Part shown: piece by piece, positions 46,575 to 60,068 of the stretch
Layout of the letters: the number at the start of each line of letters is the position of its first letter
Position numbering within the stretch: position 1 is the stretch's first letter
Origin: Imbricaverruca yamaguchii
Taxonomy: Eukaryota > Arthropoda > Thecostraca > Neoverrucidae
Reading direction: 5' to 3'
Assembly (NCBI GenBank): GCA_034440575.1
Contig: JAOTOL010001366.1
Coordinates: 467,501 to 531,500, forward strand
DNA length: 64,000 nt
The notes under the pieces: model-generated
Databases searched by the model: none
The model's input: the letters and a program-made list of their open reading frames with translations, nothing else
Told to the model about the DNA's origin: nothing
Translations under genes and position numbers: made by a program

Positions 46575-48474
46575 CTCAAGCGAGCCTCAGTGACTTGCTT
46601 GACATTGCACATGCCGGGGAACATCAGCTAATTAATTCCAGAGGACCGCGAATTCCTCAAGGCGCAGGTGGTTCCGGGGAGGCGGGCTTCATAGTCGGCG
46701 TTGACGAAGTACTAGCAGAAGATGAGCGGGTCCCTCAACACCGGTAGTCGGTGACTGAAATAGTGCGGAAGGACGCGCAGGCAGAGAAACCGTTGAACCG
46801 CTGAATTGACGTCCTCACCAGACAGCAGTGAAGAAACCAATGTTCAGCGGTTGTTTGAGAGCGGAACCACTCCGTCCGCTCCAAAGAGGTTGTGTCGTAG
46901 AAGGACCATTGTTACACCGCACCTGACTGCAATACTGGACTGGACCGAGCTCAATGACCCACTGATAGTGCGTGTACTGTTGGCAGCAGCCTCTACTCTA
47001 GATCACGACCCCTCAGAGTTGGCCATCAACCAGTAGTCACCTAGGCGAACCCAAAGACAGGCTATTGCGGATGAAATCCTGAAATCTTACGCTAGCGACA
47101 GGAACCTGATCGTTCACTGGGATGGGAAACTCCTTTCAAGTGATGGGAAGGAAAAGTTGACAATGTTACCGTCGTTGTCACTGACTCAAGGAACTGCAAA
47201 GCTTCTTGGTGTAGCAAAAATTCCAGCAGAGACTGGACAAGCAACATCCACTTTTGTTATGCAGTGCCTAAAAGAATGTGAGTAACCCGACAAGGTGGTA
47301 GACATGAGCTTTGATACCTTTTTTCAGTAAAACCAGATCGGCATTTCATGCATGCACACTTCTGCAGCAACAGCTGGGACACCCGTTCGTATACTTCGCA
47401 TGCCGGCATCACATTCTGGAACTGGTAGCGGAAGCGACATTCACAACGTGCTTTGGCCAGTCTTCTGGTCGTGACATAGCCAGCATCAAACGTTTCCAGT
47501 CAAGTTGGAAGTTTATCGAGCGAGGCAAGTTTGAACTATTGATGCCTGGTGACATGGATCCCTTGGTTGACGATGCGTTTTTTCTCAGTTGTAAGGAACA
47601 GGTTGTGCCATTCTGTGTGCGGAAGTTAGAATTTGCTCAACCTTGCGATGACTACGGCGAACTTCTTGAGTTGATCACTATTATTTATGGTGAGCGTCCT
47701 CCAAGAGGATTCAAGTTCCTCCTGCCAGGTGTTCTTCATCGAACAAGGTGAATGACACGCGTGATTCATGGGAACAATACATACCTGTTCCGAGCTCAGT
47801 TTTAGACGACTGCTGCGGAACTCACTGCCCTGAAGCGCTTTGCAGCCTTCACTAAAACATCTTACATCAGAGCCTGGTTCGGTGCTCCGTCTGACATCGC
47901 TGCTCCAGCCAGAGACCTAACATTCTTAAAAGACTGCTTTCCTATCCTGATTCTGCTATTGCCAAGGTTACCGGCAAGAAATGTGCCAATCACCTATGAT
48001 ACCTTAGTGAAGAGCTGGTGGGACCTCCTGTTTTCGAAGGAATGGTCGCCCTCGATGTTAAGCCTAAGATATCGGTCGCTCTTGAGAAGGAATGCAAAAA
48101 CAATCGCTACCTATGAACGCAGGTGGATCCCGCAGAAAGTTTCCATTGTCGCCAAAACTGTGGCGGATTTTGTCACACCAGCCTCGAAACAGATTTGCGA
48201 AACATTGAACGTCAACATGAACTTACTAGACAATCATCCTACCGAGTTCGAGGATGACGCCTCCTTTCAGTCACCATAGCCAGTCCTGGGCATGGTTGCA
48301 TGGCCGTCAAAGCCTCCACCGAGCTTGGAGCAGTTTGCAGTGAAGGACTACAATCAAGTCATGGTGAAGGACGAGCAGCAACGCCAATATCTGCTGCAAG
48401 TTGCTGAGTGGCATCGCCGTCAGTTCCCCGACCCAAAGAAGATGCGAACTCTGCACGGCTCCTCCAAAAATTGA
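46575..48474 (+). pseudogene. Decayed transposase-like gene (RNase H-like fold, CxxH motif)
   Basis: Several plus-strand frames, broken by stops and frameshifts, line up as one ancestral protein. In order they are: a leader ending SLSDLLDIAHA; DEILKSYASDRNLIVHWDGK (first acidic residue); TAKLLGVAKIPAETG; VVDMSFDT (second Asp); then, after a frameshift near 47315, ACTLLQQQLGHPFVYFACRHHILELV (CxxH); KRFQSSWKFIERGKFEL; a stop near 47750; TVADFVTPASKQICETLNVN; and a C-terminus KDEQQRQYLLQVAEWHRRQF. I recognise this order from a large uncharacterised gene family that is multicopy in crustaceans, molluscs and corals. The spaced Asp residues and CRHH suggest kinship to hAT-like transposases, which is inference. 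The copy is clearly non-functional, and I saw no terminal inverted repeats. Confidence 0.75.
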
Positions 48475-48615
48475 TTATTCACTGTGGTGGCTAATAAGGA
48501 ATGTCATGGAGACATTTAACTGGGGTTGTCAATAAATATTTCGTTTTTTGTTTCGTTTTTACTTTACCGAGAAAGACTGACTCTTCCTTCACTTCCCGTT
48601 TCCGTGTGGAACATT

Positions 48616-48779
48616 TATATATATGTATGTATATACATATGCATATATACATATATATATATATATATACATATATATTTGTATATATATATATACACAC
48701 ACATATACATAGACATATGTATGCATATATACATGTATATATATATATGTGTGTGTATATATATACAAATATATATATA

Positions 48780-48870
<91 letters not shown>
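48616..48870. repeat. TA-rich microsatellite
   Basis: Imperfect TATATACA/CACATATA followed by about 90 bp of pure (TA)n at 48780-48868. Tyr/Ile open frames on both strands are artefacts. Confidence 0.97.
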
Positions 48871-48871
<1 letters not shown>

Positions 48872-49269
48872 TATATAACGTGGGTGTGTATATGTCTGTG
48901 TGTGTTTCGGGTAAGTTTTATCAGATCGCGTGATCCTGTTTTCTGGCGTCTTTCAGGTCATCCCATGTTGGGAACTCGTGCTGAATGGCATGACCAGCAA
49001 ACTCAGCCAACCCTGAGCGGTCACCTTGAAGGGGTGAAGGCAATAGCATCGGTTCCGCTTGGCTGAAAGCAGTTCAACAATTCCGTTAATGATTGGGTGT
49101 TCCGGATCGTGACTGAACTAAGGATAGGGCGGCTAGCCGTAGTATCTCCCGACAGCATTCACGGAGACGGGGCCGGGGTCGGCTCCAGTGTCGGTGGATG
49201 CCGACCCCCTGCTGCATCTAATTTTTGACGAAATTATGCAGAAAATTAGCGTCCTCTAAGGTGTCATTG

Positions 49270-49752
49270 TTTTCGAGCCATCTCGTGCAAGCATCAGTCG
49301 CCGTTTTCAGGCCGTGTAGCGACCGCTGGCATCAGTCGCCGTTTTCTGGCTGCGTCGTGACCCCCAGCATCAGCCGCCGTTTTCTGGCCGCGTCGTGACC
49401 TCCAGCATCAGTCGCCGTTTTCTGGCCGTGTAGCGACCTCCAACATCAGTCGCCGTTTTCTGGCCGCGCCGTGACCTCAGGCATCAGTCGCCGTTTTCTG
49501 GCTGCGTCGTGACCTCCAGCATCAGTCGCCGTTTTCTGGCCGCACCGTGACCTCCAGCATCAGTCGCCGTTTTCTGGCCGCGCCGTGCATCAGCCGCCGT
49601 TTTCTGGCCGCGCCGTGACCTATCAGTCAGTCGCCGTTTTCTGGCTGTCGCCTTTCGTGACCTCCAGCATCAGTCGCCGTTTTCTGGCTGCGTCGTGACC
49701 TCCAGCATCAGTCGCCGTTTTCTGGCCGCGCCGTGACCTCAGGCATCAGTCA
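49270..49752. repeat. 38-bp tandem array
   Basis: About twelve copies of CATCAGTCGCCGTTTTCTGG CCGCGTCGTGACCTCCAG, with internal deletions near 49585 and 49620. Confidence 0.94.
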
Positions 49753-52700
49753 CGGTTTGAGGACAATGGAGTGCTGGCAGCTGGGGTGAAATATGAGGCT
49801 GCTGACCCGACCCCTGACCGGGCAGTCTGCAGCCGCTCTACGCCGACAGTTAGTCACGCAATTGTCTTACGCGTGGGACCTGCCGCGCGGCGGCGCAAAC
49901 AATCGCCGCCGCGGAAGATGCTAAGACGAGAGTTTTTACTAAGCATGGCTTGGCACAAGGCGTGTCAAAAATTGTGCTATTATATTTTGACAGCCTGGCG
50001 GAAAAAGTGGAGAACAATATGAACTTCCACATGATAATTTCCTGACAATAGCATGGGCGTAATATAGCGATGAGTGGATTCGCTCGGTCTTGACTGGCTT
50101 CTTTTTCGTCTCTTCCTTCCATCCGACTAGCGCAGGAATTGCTCGATCCCAAGAGCTAGAACTGACGTGAATAACCAATTATGAATGAGTCTTGAAGCAC
50201 AAGTTGTGCAATGCTCAAGGATGCCCAGAAAGTATCAAGTCTGTTAAAAGAAAATATTTCGGAACACTACACTGCTTGTGCGTATCCACGGGACATCGAT
50301 TACATGCATATTTGTATGACTATGCACGTCTGCCCAGAGGTGGCGCTGAGGATCTGAACGCGGCCAGGCACAAAACTGGCCTGAATCAAGTTAAAAAAGT
50401 GGCATCTGTTGCAAGCAAGGATCATGCAAGGCCTTCGTTCCACCCACTGAAGCACGTCGGGGCGACAACTACCTACTGTGTGTGATCAAGCATGCATATA
50501 CTTCAAATTGCACTGTAAAACATGCTAATGTTGGGACGGCGGCTCGACGTGTTCAATCTGTTAATTTAGGAAACAACGACACAGCCTCAGCATCATAAAG
50601 CAAGTCATAACATACTCCATGATCTCAATACATCAATGGGAAAACCAAGCGGCCATGATAGCGAGCACTTGACAGCCACTGCTAAAGTCTACCCGCAGAA
50701 CGGACCCAGGTGTCTATCTATTTCCATTTCTATATTCTATGTCCACACTCTCCGGGGTTGCTCGGTGATTTTGGCGCGCAGCTCGCCGGGCCTCGACAGC
50801 TCTCCACCAGTGGTGGCTCTGTGTGGGGTCTGACCGGGTGGCCCAGCCTGTCGCCCGACACTGCCGACACGCACTGGCCATGGGGAAATCGGCCAGATAA
50901 TCGTGCGAAAACCCACCCTCATTTCGCGGAATTTGTCCCTAAGATGTGTGTCATAGGGTAGTCGAATGTTTAGATTTCACCTGCAGAATCGCTAAGCCCG
51001 TGATCACAACGTGTTTTAGTTGTGGCCTTGGGAATAATTCAGAGGTCACCAGAGATGAGCAGAATTAGCTCTATTTTTAAGTGATTTTCCTCACCGAAAA
51101 TGTAAAAACACAGATCGTTGAAGTAGCAGCCAGACAAAATCCATGAAATCCAGATCTGACATTGTTTGGAAAAGCCCACCATTATCGTAAATATTGCTCT
51201 GTGACCCAAGGTCGTGGCTGCTTCACCTCACATCCGACTCAAATATCACATTATCGTCTCAAAACATGCACTGACATGCATGCTTTCGCTTAGGAAATTA
51301 AAAAGCGTACCATTTTGCCTCTATGTATGAACATTTCTGCCGTTTTCAGAGTTAGTTTTTTCCTGTTTCTACTTGCCAACGCCACTGTTATAGAGAAACG
51401 TATGTCACATTCAAAGCGGAAGACATAGGGTGTTACTCTGCATCGCAATGTTTTGAAACGACCTCCATTCGATACCTTTCAGATATTTCAACTTCGGTTT
51501 ACTCCACAGTGATGCCGATTTATGACACATGCCGAAAGTTACCCCGTGCAATGATTGCGGAATTATTGACCGGGCACTTACCCACTGACACCGAACATCG
51601 TAGCAGCAAAGCCAGAAGACCCAGCTGACCCCCGTGTATTGGCCAAGTGATCGCCGGAAGCATGACCAGCGTCGTCGCAGAGCGATTGTTTACAGAACTC
51701 GTACTGCGTTCTCCCATCCGTCGCACACGGCGACTGATAACGGCGCGGCCCCTGACGCGATATCGCCGGGCACAACAGGGCGGGGTGGATGTTTTGGTCA
51801 GGGGTTGTGTCCGGTGATAAGTGGTTTGTGTGGCGCGGGGCTTACGGTCGCTCCACGCCTCAGTGACAGCGTTTAGTCACAGATCACACCTGTCAACGAC
51901 ACGTGCGAAAAGTGCTGCCGTGAGACGGAAAAGCGCACCCCGGTGCCTCCTGCCGTGACTCCAATGAAAGCTTCTCGAGTGTTCGAACAAATTGTGAACC
52001 ATGGTCCTCCAAGTGCGCCGATCCTTTTGGGTGGCACACACAATTGGGCAGGAAGAGTTTGGAAACCGACAACCACCAGGCTCAGCTCAGTGTTGACGAC
52101 ATCCGTGTAAAAGGCAGGCGATTACTTGTGTACCAGCTGTGTTCTCTTGCGGAAAAATATCAACTAACTGCCGCCGATCAAACCGGAAAGCGATCGGGGT
52201 CAGTCGAACAGCAGCACCAACTGACCGAGCAGAAGCGGCGCCGCTCTTTCAGAAGATGATGCTGACTTCCGGCAAGACACAGGGCAAGTGCCATCTCTCT
52301 TTTCAACACAAAATCAGGTTATGATTGTATCCTTCGGATACGTGGAAGTTGTAAAACTGAAACTGAAACAGGAGTTCCATAGGGCGACCAACTGTCGAAG
52401 ACTGCTGCCTACTCCAACCAACAACTGTCGAAGACTGCTGCCTACTCCGACCAACAAATGTCGAAACTGCTGCCTAATACGGCCAACAACTGTCGTGGCC
52501 CACTGTCTGATACTCCTACGCTTGTTCCACTTTCCATCGAGCGCACCGCGAACATTATCGAGTCGACTAAGCCGAAAACTCCGACGCTCCGATGGGATTC
52601 TACCCGAAATGCCAAAGTTTAGCAAAGGACAATTGAAGGCATCAAAAGAGGTTGCTGAGTTTCAGCAGTCGAATAACTTGAACAGAATCTGTCATGGCCA

Positions 52701-54535
52701 GGGCAGCTGAGTCGCAATTTGCAAAGCAATGGTGAAAAGAAACGAGTACGGAAACGACTTATCTTCTGTAGCATGCGCAAGATATGTGCTCTCTTTAACA
52801 CGCGCCATGAAAAACCTCTGAAAATCACGCGCACTGGAGGGGTGGGGGGCGAATTTCGCCCCCTGAGATCTCGGCTCCTATTAAAGCTGAAGCAACAAAA
52901 TGAGCAGGGTGGATGGGTACGGTAGTGAACTCTATTGTGTGCAAGTCTCATGGTCGTAGGTCAATACCTTCAAGGTCAAATTAGGTCAAAATATCAAAAT
53001 TGTTTGGTTTTGCGTGGCTTAGCTTGGCATTGTTATGGATCGCTGTGATTGTGTTTAAATGCTCCAAAGTGGGCATCAGTGATGTTTTGGATATTACCAA
53101 GGATGCAATACAGATGCCAGACCCGGCATTTGACCTCAGGTCACCTATATAGAAACACTTTATCAGGTCATTGCCTGCTCCAGTAACCAGAACCGGGCCG
53201 CCCGCCCGACTGCTTCCTCCGTTGAGCGGTTCGGCGCAATCGGCTTCGCAAAGAAAGGAGTGAAGTACATGAATAAAGTATGGAAAAGCAATCAAGTATG
53301 AATAGTACACAATGACAAACAGTAGTTTTCATGATTTGGAGGGAGTAACATGCAAAGTGACATTAATCGCATGACAGTCATTTGCATGCATGGCAGCATT
53401 CCAGTTGACCAAATTTGGTTCCATTAACTTGTCATGAACTTGACCTGACCTGACCTCGGTGACTTAACATAACTTTGAAACTATATAGCATGACAATATA
53501 CATCAAACAAGTCGTTAGTGTTGCTAAGAACACTTCCCTTTTGCCAATTTACAGGACGCTCATCAGCGCCGGTCTTTGTGGTCTGGTACTGAAAATTGTT
53601 TTTAATTTAGCGGCCTCTAACTTTAAAAAAATGTCCGCCGATTTCCAATTTTCTTACTTTAAACAACGTGCTGGTCATTTATAAACAGGTATGCAACAAA
53701 TGATGTATATCAACCGGTAAAATCGTGAGTTATGTACCAAAAACCGGAGGGGTGGGCAGATTTCGCCCACTCCAGAGAGACATCTAAGAAACATCTGGAA
53801 ACCTCAGAAATTAACTGAGCAAACTTTGCTGGACAAAGATCGAACATTTGTGTCTTCGTTGGCAGTAGCAGCACACATTCAGTGATCATATGCACGCATC
53901 ACCAACGTCCGACACTAATCACCAGTGTGCTCCAACTGTCGAAGCCAAGTACGGAAGATCGCATCGATGAAAGTTCTGAAGATCGCAAGATCGCAGTTCG
54001 GAAGTCCTTCGGAATCTTTCCGATCATTCGGAAGATCGCAAGAATGAAGTTCTGAGGCGACTACAGAAAACATTTATTTCGTGGCACGGGAACGCGCAAT
54101 GTTTCAGTCGGTAAGTACCGTAATGCACCCATTTATAGTATTTTTTTTTTGCAAATAGACGATTAGTTGAAGCTCAAAGGCTTTTCCTCCCATCCTTCCT
54201 TCCTTCCTTCCTTCCTGACGATACCAAACGGAACACATCCATGTGCTTCTTCCGGTGGTAAAGCTGCTTGTTCTGAAAGTAAAAAATGCATGTCCTACTG
54301 CTTTGCAGTACAGTATAATATTAGACACAGCTTTTCAAGCGTTTACGGGTATGACGAAGAGCTTGGGATTCCATGCGAATTTTATTTTGTATTACCTGCA
54401 CATAGTTTGGGTACCGTCGCGGATGAGATAGTACCTGAGGGAGGGGGGGGGGTGAAGTGGTAGTCAGATAAGCGATTTCGGCGTGGCTGAGTTGCAGCGG
54501 AAATCAATCCAGAGTTGCATCATTGGCATTGCATG
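49753..54535. other. AT-rich unique sequence
   Basis: No supported gene. Minor features are a two-and-a-half-copy 36-bp repeat (CAACTGTCGAAGACTGCTGC...) at 52388-52480, GAAGATCGCAAGA-type short repeats at 53950-54050, and (CTTC)n at 54190-54216. Open frames are short and unrelated to families I know. Confidence 0.4.
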
Positions 54536-54549
54536 CCTCAACAAGATTC

Positions 54550-54735
54550 CATCACTCGTCAACAATACACCAACCCACCTGGTGTGGCCTAGCTTACCTT
54601 CCGTCACCAGTCAACAATCCGACAACCCGCCTGGTGTGGTTCAACTCCCCTTTCATCACCAGTCAGCAATCTGTCTACCCGTCTGGTGTGGCTCAAGTTC
54701 CCTTCCATCACCAGTCAACAATCGCTTCAGATGTA
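54550..54735. repeat. Short tandem repeat of about 52-55 bp
   Basis: Three to four diverged units containing ACCAGTCAACAATC...CCGCCTGGTGTGGCTCAA. Confidence 0.85.
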
Positions 54736-55074
54736 GCGACTAGCTTCGTGAAGTTGCTTTGACATAACTTACTTAGAGCCCTCCCCTTCAAATACTTCAT
54801 CCACGTTCTCGCCACACTTAACACGCATCGTGCCGAATGGTTAATGCTCCTCTGCCAAATGTCTTAACAGGATCTTCATGCTATCCACACGGCGAAAAAA
54901 AATGATTGTCACACAAACTGCCCATGCGTCTCCGCCTGTCCACATGATGATTGTACAACTTCTGTTGGCGGACACACCAAGTGAGCAGCAAAATCGCCCT
55001 GCACTCACGTCTGAATGGTTTACAGCCCACTGCACCCTCATCAGCTGATGGTTCTCCCCGCCAGCACCGAATGA

Positions 55075-55570
55075 TGGTGGGCCGACGAATCTGGGCTGCT
55101 CCTCGGCCCTAACTGTGGTGGGCCCAGAAATCTGGGCCGGTCCTCGGTCCTAACTGTGGTGCGCCGTAACACCTGTGCTGCTACTGGAGCCTAACTGCGA
55201 TGAGCCGAAGCACCTGTGGTGCCTCTCGAGCCTCACGGTGGTGCGCCGAAACACCTGTGCTTCCCCTCGAGCCTAACTGTGGTGGGCCGAAATCTGGGCT
55301 ACCCCTCAGTCCTAACTGTGGTGGGCCGAGACATCTGGGCTGCCCCTCGGCTTCAACTATTGTGCGCCAAAACACCTGGGTTGCCTCTCGAGCCTAACTG
55401 TAGTGGGCCGAAACACCTGGGTTGCCTCTCGAGCCTAACTGTGGTGCGCCGATACACCCGTGCTGCCCCTCCAGCCTAACTGTGGTGGACCGAAACACCT
55501 GGGTTGCCTCTCGAGCCTAACTGTGGTGGGCCGAGACATCTGGGCTGCTGCTCGAGCCTAACGGCGGTGA
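55075..55570. repeat. Tandem array of about 41 bp
   Basis: About twelve copies of GCCTAACTGTGGTGGGCCGA AACACCTGGGTTGCCTCTCG A, with variable spacing and AATCTGGGCTGC variants. Confidence 0.92.
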
Positions 55571-56585
55571 GGCCGGTCGGAGGCGTGTCGAGGGTCTCGG
55601 CATGCTCCGACGGCGGGCGGCGGGGTCGCACATGACAGTGCAGTGACAACAGAGCTCGTGACGCACAGCGGTGCTCCCGCCTGCGTCACGCGCCGCTGAG
55701 CCACAGACATGTGCCGCACATGTGGCCGAAATGCCACGGGCTAGCGGCCGCCACCAGTCTAGCGGACCCGGCCACCAGGCACAGCGCACAGCATACCTGT
55801 ACACGGCCGGCACAAGTTATCGAGTGGCTCACGTGCACTGTGGTAGGTATGCACCTGTAAAAAGCAATGTTTACCGTATCTGGCCCGGCACTGACTTATC
55901 ATGCTTCTGTTGAGCATGTAATAGCGGTTCGGACATCTCAGTGCACGTCTTGTATTCCATGCGCACCTGATATGATTAAAAATTAATGAATTAATTATTG
56001 GTTAACCAATTAAATTACTTAACATTAATCACATTCCCCCTTGCTGCAACGTTCACTGGATTTGAACTGGGAGAGCAACACCACCAAATGTAATCCCAAG
56101 CCAAGGAACTGTAGGTGGATTTCATAACTGTACTGCAATACGACAAAAAGCAGAAGCTGATCAAGCCCTTACATCTGTGATTGTTGAATGCTTAATATTT
56201 CTGCTACCTACCCAATGCTCAACTATGCAAATGTTACGGCCGAACGATCCACGTCTCCTCTAAGTATAAACAATAAGTAATCACCTTTACTGAGATGTGT
56301 CATAGGACCAGCAATTCAGACTCAGTACATCATCGTCTTCGTTCATGGTGACAGAAGATACTCGTGCCGAAGTAACAGAAGCCAGGTTTGTTGAAACACC
56401 TGCCACTTGGTATGATTTAGCTGCCACACACACACGCCGAGACTTCTGGCCCGTCTAGTGGCTCGAAGCGAGTGAGACCCATAGTATCTCATCACAGTCG
56501 ATACAGAGCCCGTCGTATCCTAACGCCGAGTGTGTGGTGAAGACGTTCGTTGTCTCGACATGAGCTTGTGGTGTTCTGACGTGAG
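55571..56585. other. Unique sequence
   Basis: A GC-rich patch at 55570-55800 is followed by AT-rich sequence. No supported feature. Confidence 0.35.
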
Positions 56586-56589
56586 CACA

Positions 56590-57245
56590 CGTATGACCCT
56601 GACACCAGCCTGCGGTGTCCTGACACTAGCCTGCGATGTCCTGACATCAGCCTGTGGTGTCCTGACATCAGTCTGCGGTGCCCTGACATCAGCCTGTGGT
56701 GTCCTGACATCAGCATGCGGTGTCCCTACACCAGCCTGCGGTGTCCTGACATCAGCTTGCGGTGTACTGACATCAGCATGCGGTGTACTGACATCAGTCT
56801 ACGGTGTCCTGACATCAGCATGCGGTGTCCTGACATCAGTCTGCGCTGTCCTGACATCAGCATGCGGTGTACTGACATCAGCATGCGGTGTCCTGACATC
56901 AGTCTACGATGTCCTGACATCAGCATGCGGTGTCCTGACATCAGTCTGCGTGTCCTGACATCAGGTGTTCATCAGTCGGTGTCCTGACATCAGTCTGTGA
57001 TGTCCTGACATCAGTCTGCGGTGTCCTGACATCAGCCTGTGGTGTCCTGACATCAGCCTGTGGTGTCCTGACATCAGTATACGGTGTCCTGACATCAGTC
57101 TACGGTGTCCTGACATCAGCCTGTGGTGTCCTGACATCAGTCTACGGTGTCCTGACATCAGCCTGCGGTGTCCTGACATCAGCCTGTGGTGTCCTGACAT
57201 CAGTCTACGGTGTCCTTACATCAGCCTGTGGTGTCCTGACTCGAA
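56590..57245. repeat. 21-bp tandem array (7-codon period)
   Basis: About 31 copies of TCAGCCTGCGGTGTCCTGAC A. The period keeps frames open (plus: SACGVLT; minus: MSGHRRL). A 1-bp change near 56955 breaks the register, after which the units continue. Confidence 0.95.
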
Positions 57246-58639
57246 CCTGCGACGATTGTGGTGGTCTGTGACGGTCGAACCTGTCTACACGCGCTGACTG
57301 TCACGTCTGTCAACACGTACCGGCTGTCACGCCTGTCAACACGCAAGCTGTCACGCCTGACCACAGTTTGTCAGGCGCACCGCCGCCGTTCTCCCGTGGT
57401 TGGAGTACAGCCGTCGGTGACAGTCCGGCTCGGACTCGTGTGTGTGTGTGTGTAGGTGAACTTTGCCAGGCTGCCACCGTGCGGTGATGTCGGCTGGTTG
57501 AGGCCCTCGGTCTCGCGGAGAGTCCTCGTCTGTGCACCGGTCCGTTGCATCAGATGGCGACGCGCAGGACCGGAAATACAGGCAGTCGAATCTCACTAGA
57601 GCACCGTCTGTGCAGCCGGCCGTCGGTCAGGCAAGGACGTTGACTCCCCGCGGTGTGACTGCGACCCGGTTTAAGGTCACGACTGCAGGACGATGGAGTC
57701 ACAGGGAGACAGACTCGACCGGACGGCCGCGTCGTCGTCGTGAAGTATTATCTCATCGATCTCGGCCTGCCGGCGTCCGGAGATTATACTCAAACTGGCT
57801 GTAGTAAGTTCGGCTTCCGGTGAATATCAGGAAGAAGACAAAGAAGCACTGTATTGGCTTCTTTCAATGTGGTGCTTCTTCTTAACTGTATTTCCTCAAC
57901 CTCACTTTTCTGACATATACCGGCTCCGGCCCCTTTATCTCTTCTCTTTCTCCGCTTCTCCCCCTTGCACACACACACACCCACTCTCCCTCTCTCTCTC
58001 TCTCTCCTTCCTAGCTTCGTATTTAGCTAGAGACGTATTTTCCACATGAGAAGAAGTGCAAGACATTTTGTATTGTTTAGTAGTCTAGGTAAGTTTGGGA
58101 TATTTGGCATTTTAGAATGACACACTTGACATATTTATTTCCAGTTGTTTTAGTTTAATGTGTATTGTTCACATTCTGCAATAAGTTGTATTTGGAAGAA
58201 TATGTTCCGTTCAGGTATCTTTATACGTATGGTTTATATACACCACGCCGGCAAACTTGATTCCTAGTCCATTTGGATCAATCCATTTTGAAATGACGCT
58301 CAATACTCATAGTAGATCAAGTCTAGTAGAATGATGAGCAGACCGCGAATACAACACAAGCATGACTTATGGGTACCTGGTGCGAATTGTCCCTCGCCCG
58401 CAATAGTAAAATCAAACGGCACTGATGATGCAAAAGAACTTGGTCTTCATTGACATAGGGCAAATGCATTGTATTTTGTATGACTGGGTGATGTTCTTTC
58501 ACACTAACTTTATACACCAATGTGCCTGAATCGCCCTGCATATTCAAGATGTTCGATGTTTTCTACACGGGGAACTGTTTCTTACGTTAAAACCACAACT
58601 TCTCACGGACAGCAATGCAGGCAAGATACCACCGCATTG
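57246..58639. other. Unique sequence with small microsatellites
   Basis: (GT)6 at about 57440-57452, (CA)6 near 57968-57980 and (CT)n at about 57985-58008. There is no supported gene. The left part is GC-rich and the right part AT-rich. Confidence 0.4.
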
Positions 58640-58855
58640 GAGTGATATGGGACTCGGATTAGGCTTACAGCCTCACTAGTCCACCCATAGACAGTAGTGG
58701 GACTCGGATCTAGTCTAGTCCACCAAGAGATAGCCGTGGGACATGTATCAGACTTAAAGACTTAGTAGTCTACTCATAGGCAGCCGTGGGACTACAATAA
58801 TACTCACAGTCACATTAGTCCACCCAGAGACAACCGTGGGACTCGGATCAGTGAA
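58640..58855. repeat. Tandem repeat of about 58 bp
   Basis: About four diverged copies containing GTGGGACTCGGATCAG...ACTAGTCCACCCATAGACAGC. Confidence 0.85.
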
Positions 58856-59137
58856 CGAGACACGACGGGCTGGTCTGCTCATTGATGCATGGTCAGGCCA
58901 CCTGTCAGATCCACAACAGGTCAGGTCAACGACAGACGGCCGGGTCACCGACCAGGTCAGTGACAGATGGCCAGGTCTCGGGCCAGGCCGGTGACAAACG
59001 GTCACGTCGGCGGTCAGGTCAGTGACCGACTGCCGCGGCGCGCCACGTTCCGGTTGGGTGGCGCCAAATGCTGCCAGATGCTGCCAGATGCGTGGCGGTC
59101 GAGCGGCCGGCGCGCCAGCTGCTCCGCCGCCGAGGCG

Positions 59138-60068
59138 TCCCGGCCCGTCCCGTCCCGTCCCGTCCCGTCCCGTCCCAGCCCGTCCCGTCCCGTCCCGTCC
59201 CGTCCCGTCCCGTCCCGGCCCGTCCCGTCCCGGCCCGTCCCGGCCCGTCCCGTCCCGTCCCGTCCCGTCCCGTCTCGTCCCGTCCCGGCCCGGCCCGTCC
59301 CGTCCCGTCCCGTCTCGTCCCATCCCGTCCCGTCCCGTCCCGTCCCGTCCCGTCCCGTCCCGTCCCGTCCCGTCCCGTCCCGTCCCGGCCTGTCCGTCCG
59401 TCCCGTCCCGTCCCGTCCCGTCCCGTCCCGTCCGTCGTCCGTCCCGTCCCGTCCCGTCCCGTCCCGTCCCGTCCCGTCCCGTCCCGCCCGGCCCGGCCCG
59501 TCCCGTCCCGTCCCGGCCCCGCCCGTCCCGTCCCGGCCCGTCCGTCCGTCCCGTCCCGTCCGTCCGTCCCGTCCCGTCCCGTCCGTCCCGGCCCGTCCGT
59601 CCCGTCCCGTCCCGTCCGTCGTCGTCCCGTCCGTCCGTCCCGTCCCGTCCCGTCCCGTCCCGTCCCGTCCCGTCCCGTCCGTCCCGTCCCGTCCCGTCCG
59701 TCCCCGTCCCGTCCGTCCCGTCCCGTCCCGTCCCGTCCGTCCGTCCCGTCCGTCCCGTCCCGTCCCGTCCCGTCCCCGTCCCGCCCCGTCCCGTCCCGTC
59801 CCGTCCCGTCCCGTCCCGTCCCGTCCCGTCCCGTCCCGTCCCGTCCCGTCCCGTCCGTCCCGTCCCGTCCCGTCCCGGCCCGTCCCGTCCCGTCCCGTCC
59901 CGTCCCGGCCCGTCCCGGCCCGTCCCGGCCCGTCCCGGCCCGTCCCGGCCCGTCCCGGCCCGTCCGGCCCGTCCCGGCCCGTCCCGGCCCGTCCCGGCCC
60001 GTCCCGGCCCGTCCCGTCCCGTCCCGGCCCGTCCCGTCCCGTCCCGTCCCGGCCCGTCCCGGCCCGGC
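59138..60068. repeat. (CCCGT)n pentanucleotide block, about 0.93 kb
   Basis: Almost pure CCCGT, with CCCGG replacing CCCGT increasingly toward the right and 4-bp CCGT slips. The minus strand is (GGGAC)n, so it carries about 180 closely spaced GGG runs. Since the pentamer has no stop in any frame, open frames near 500 codons appear on both strands (RPVPS, DGTGR); these are artefacts. Confidence 0.97.
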
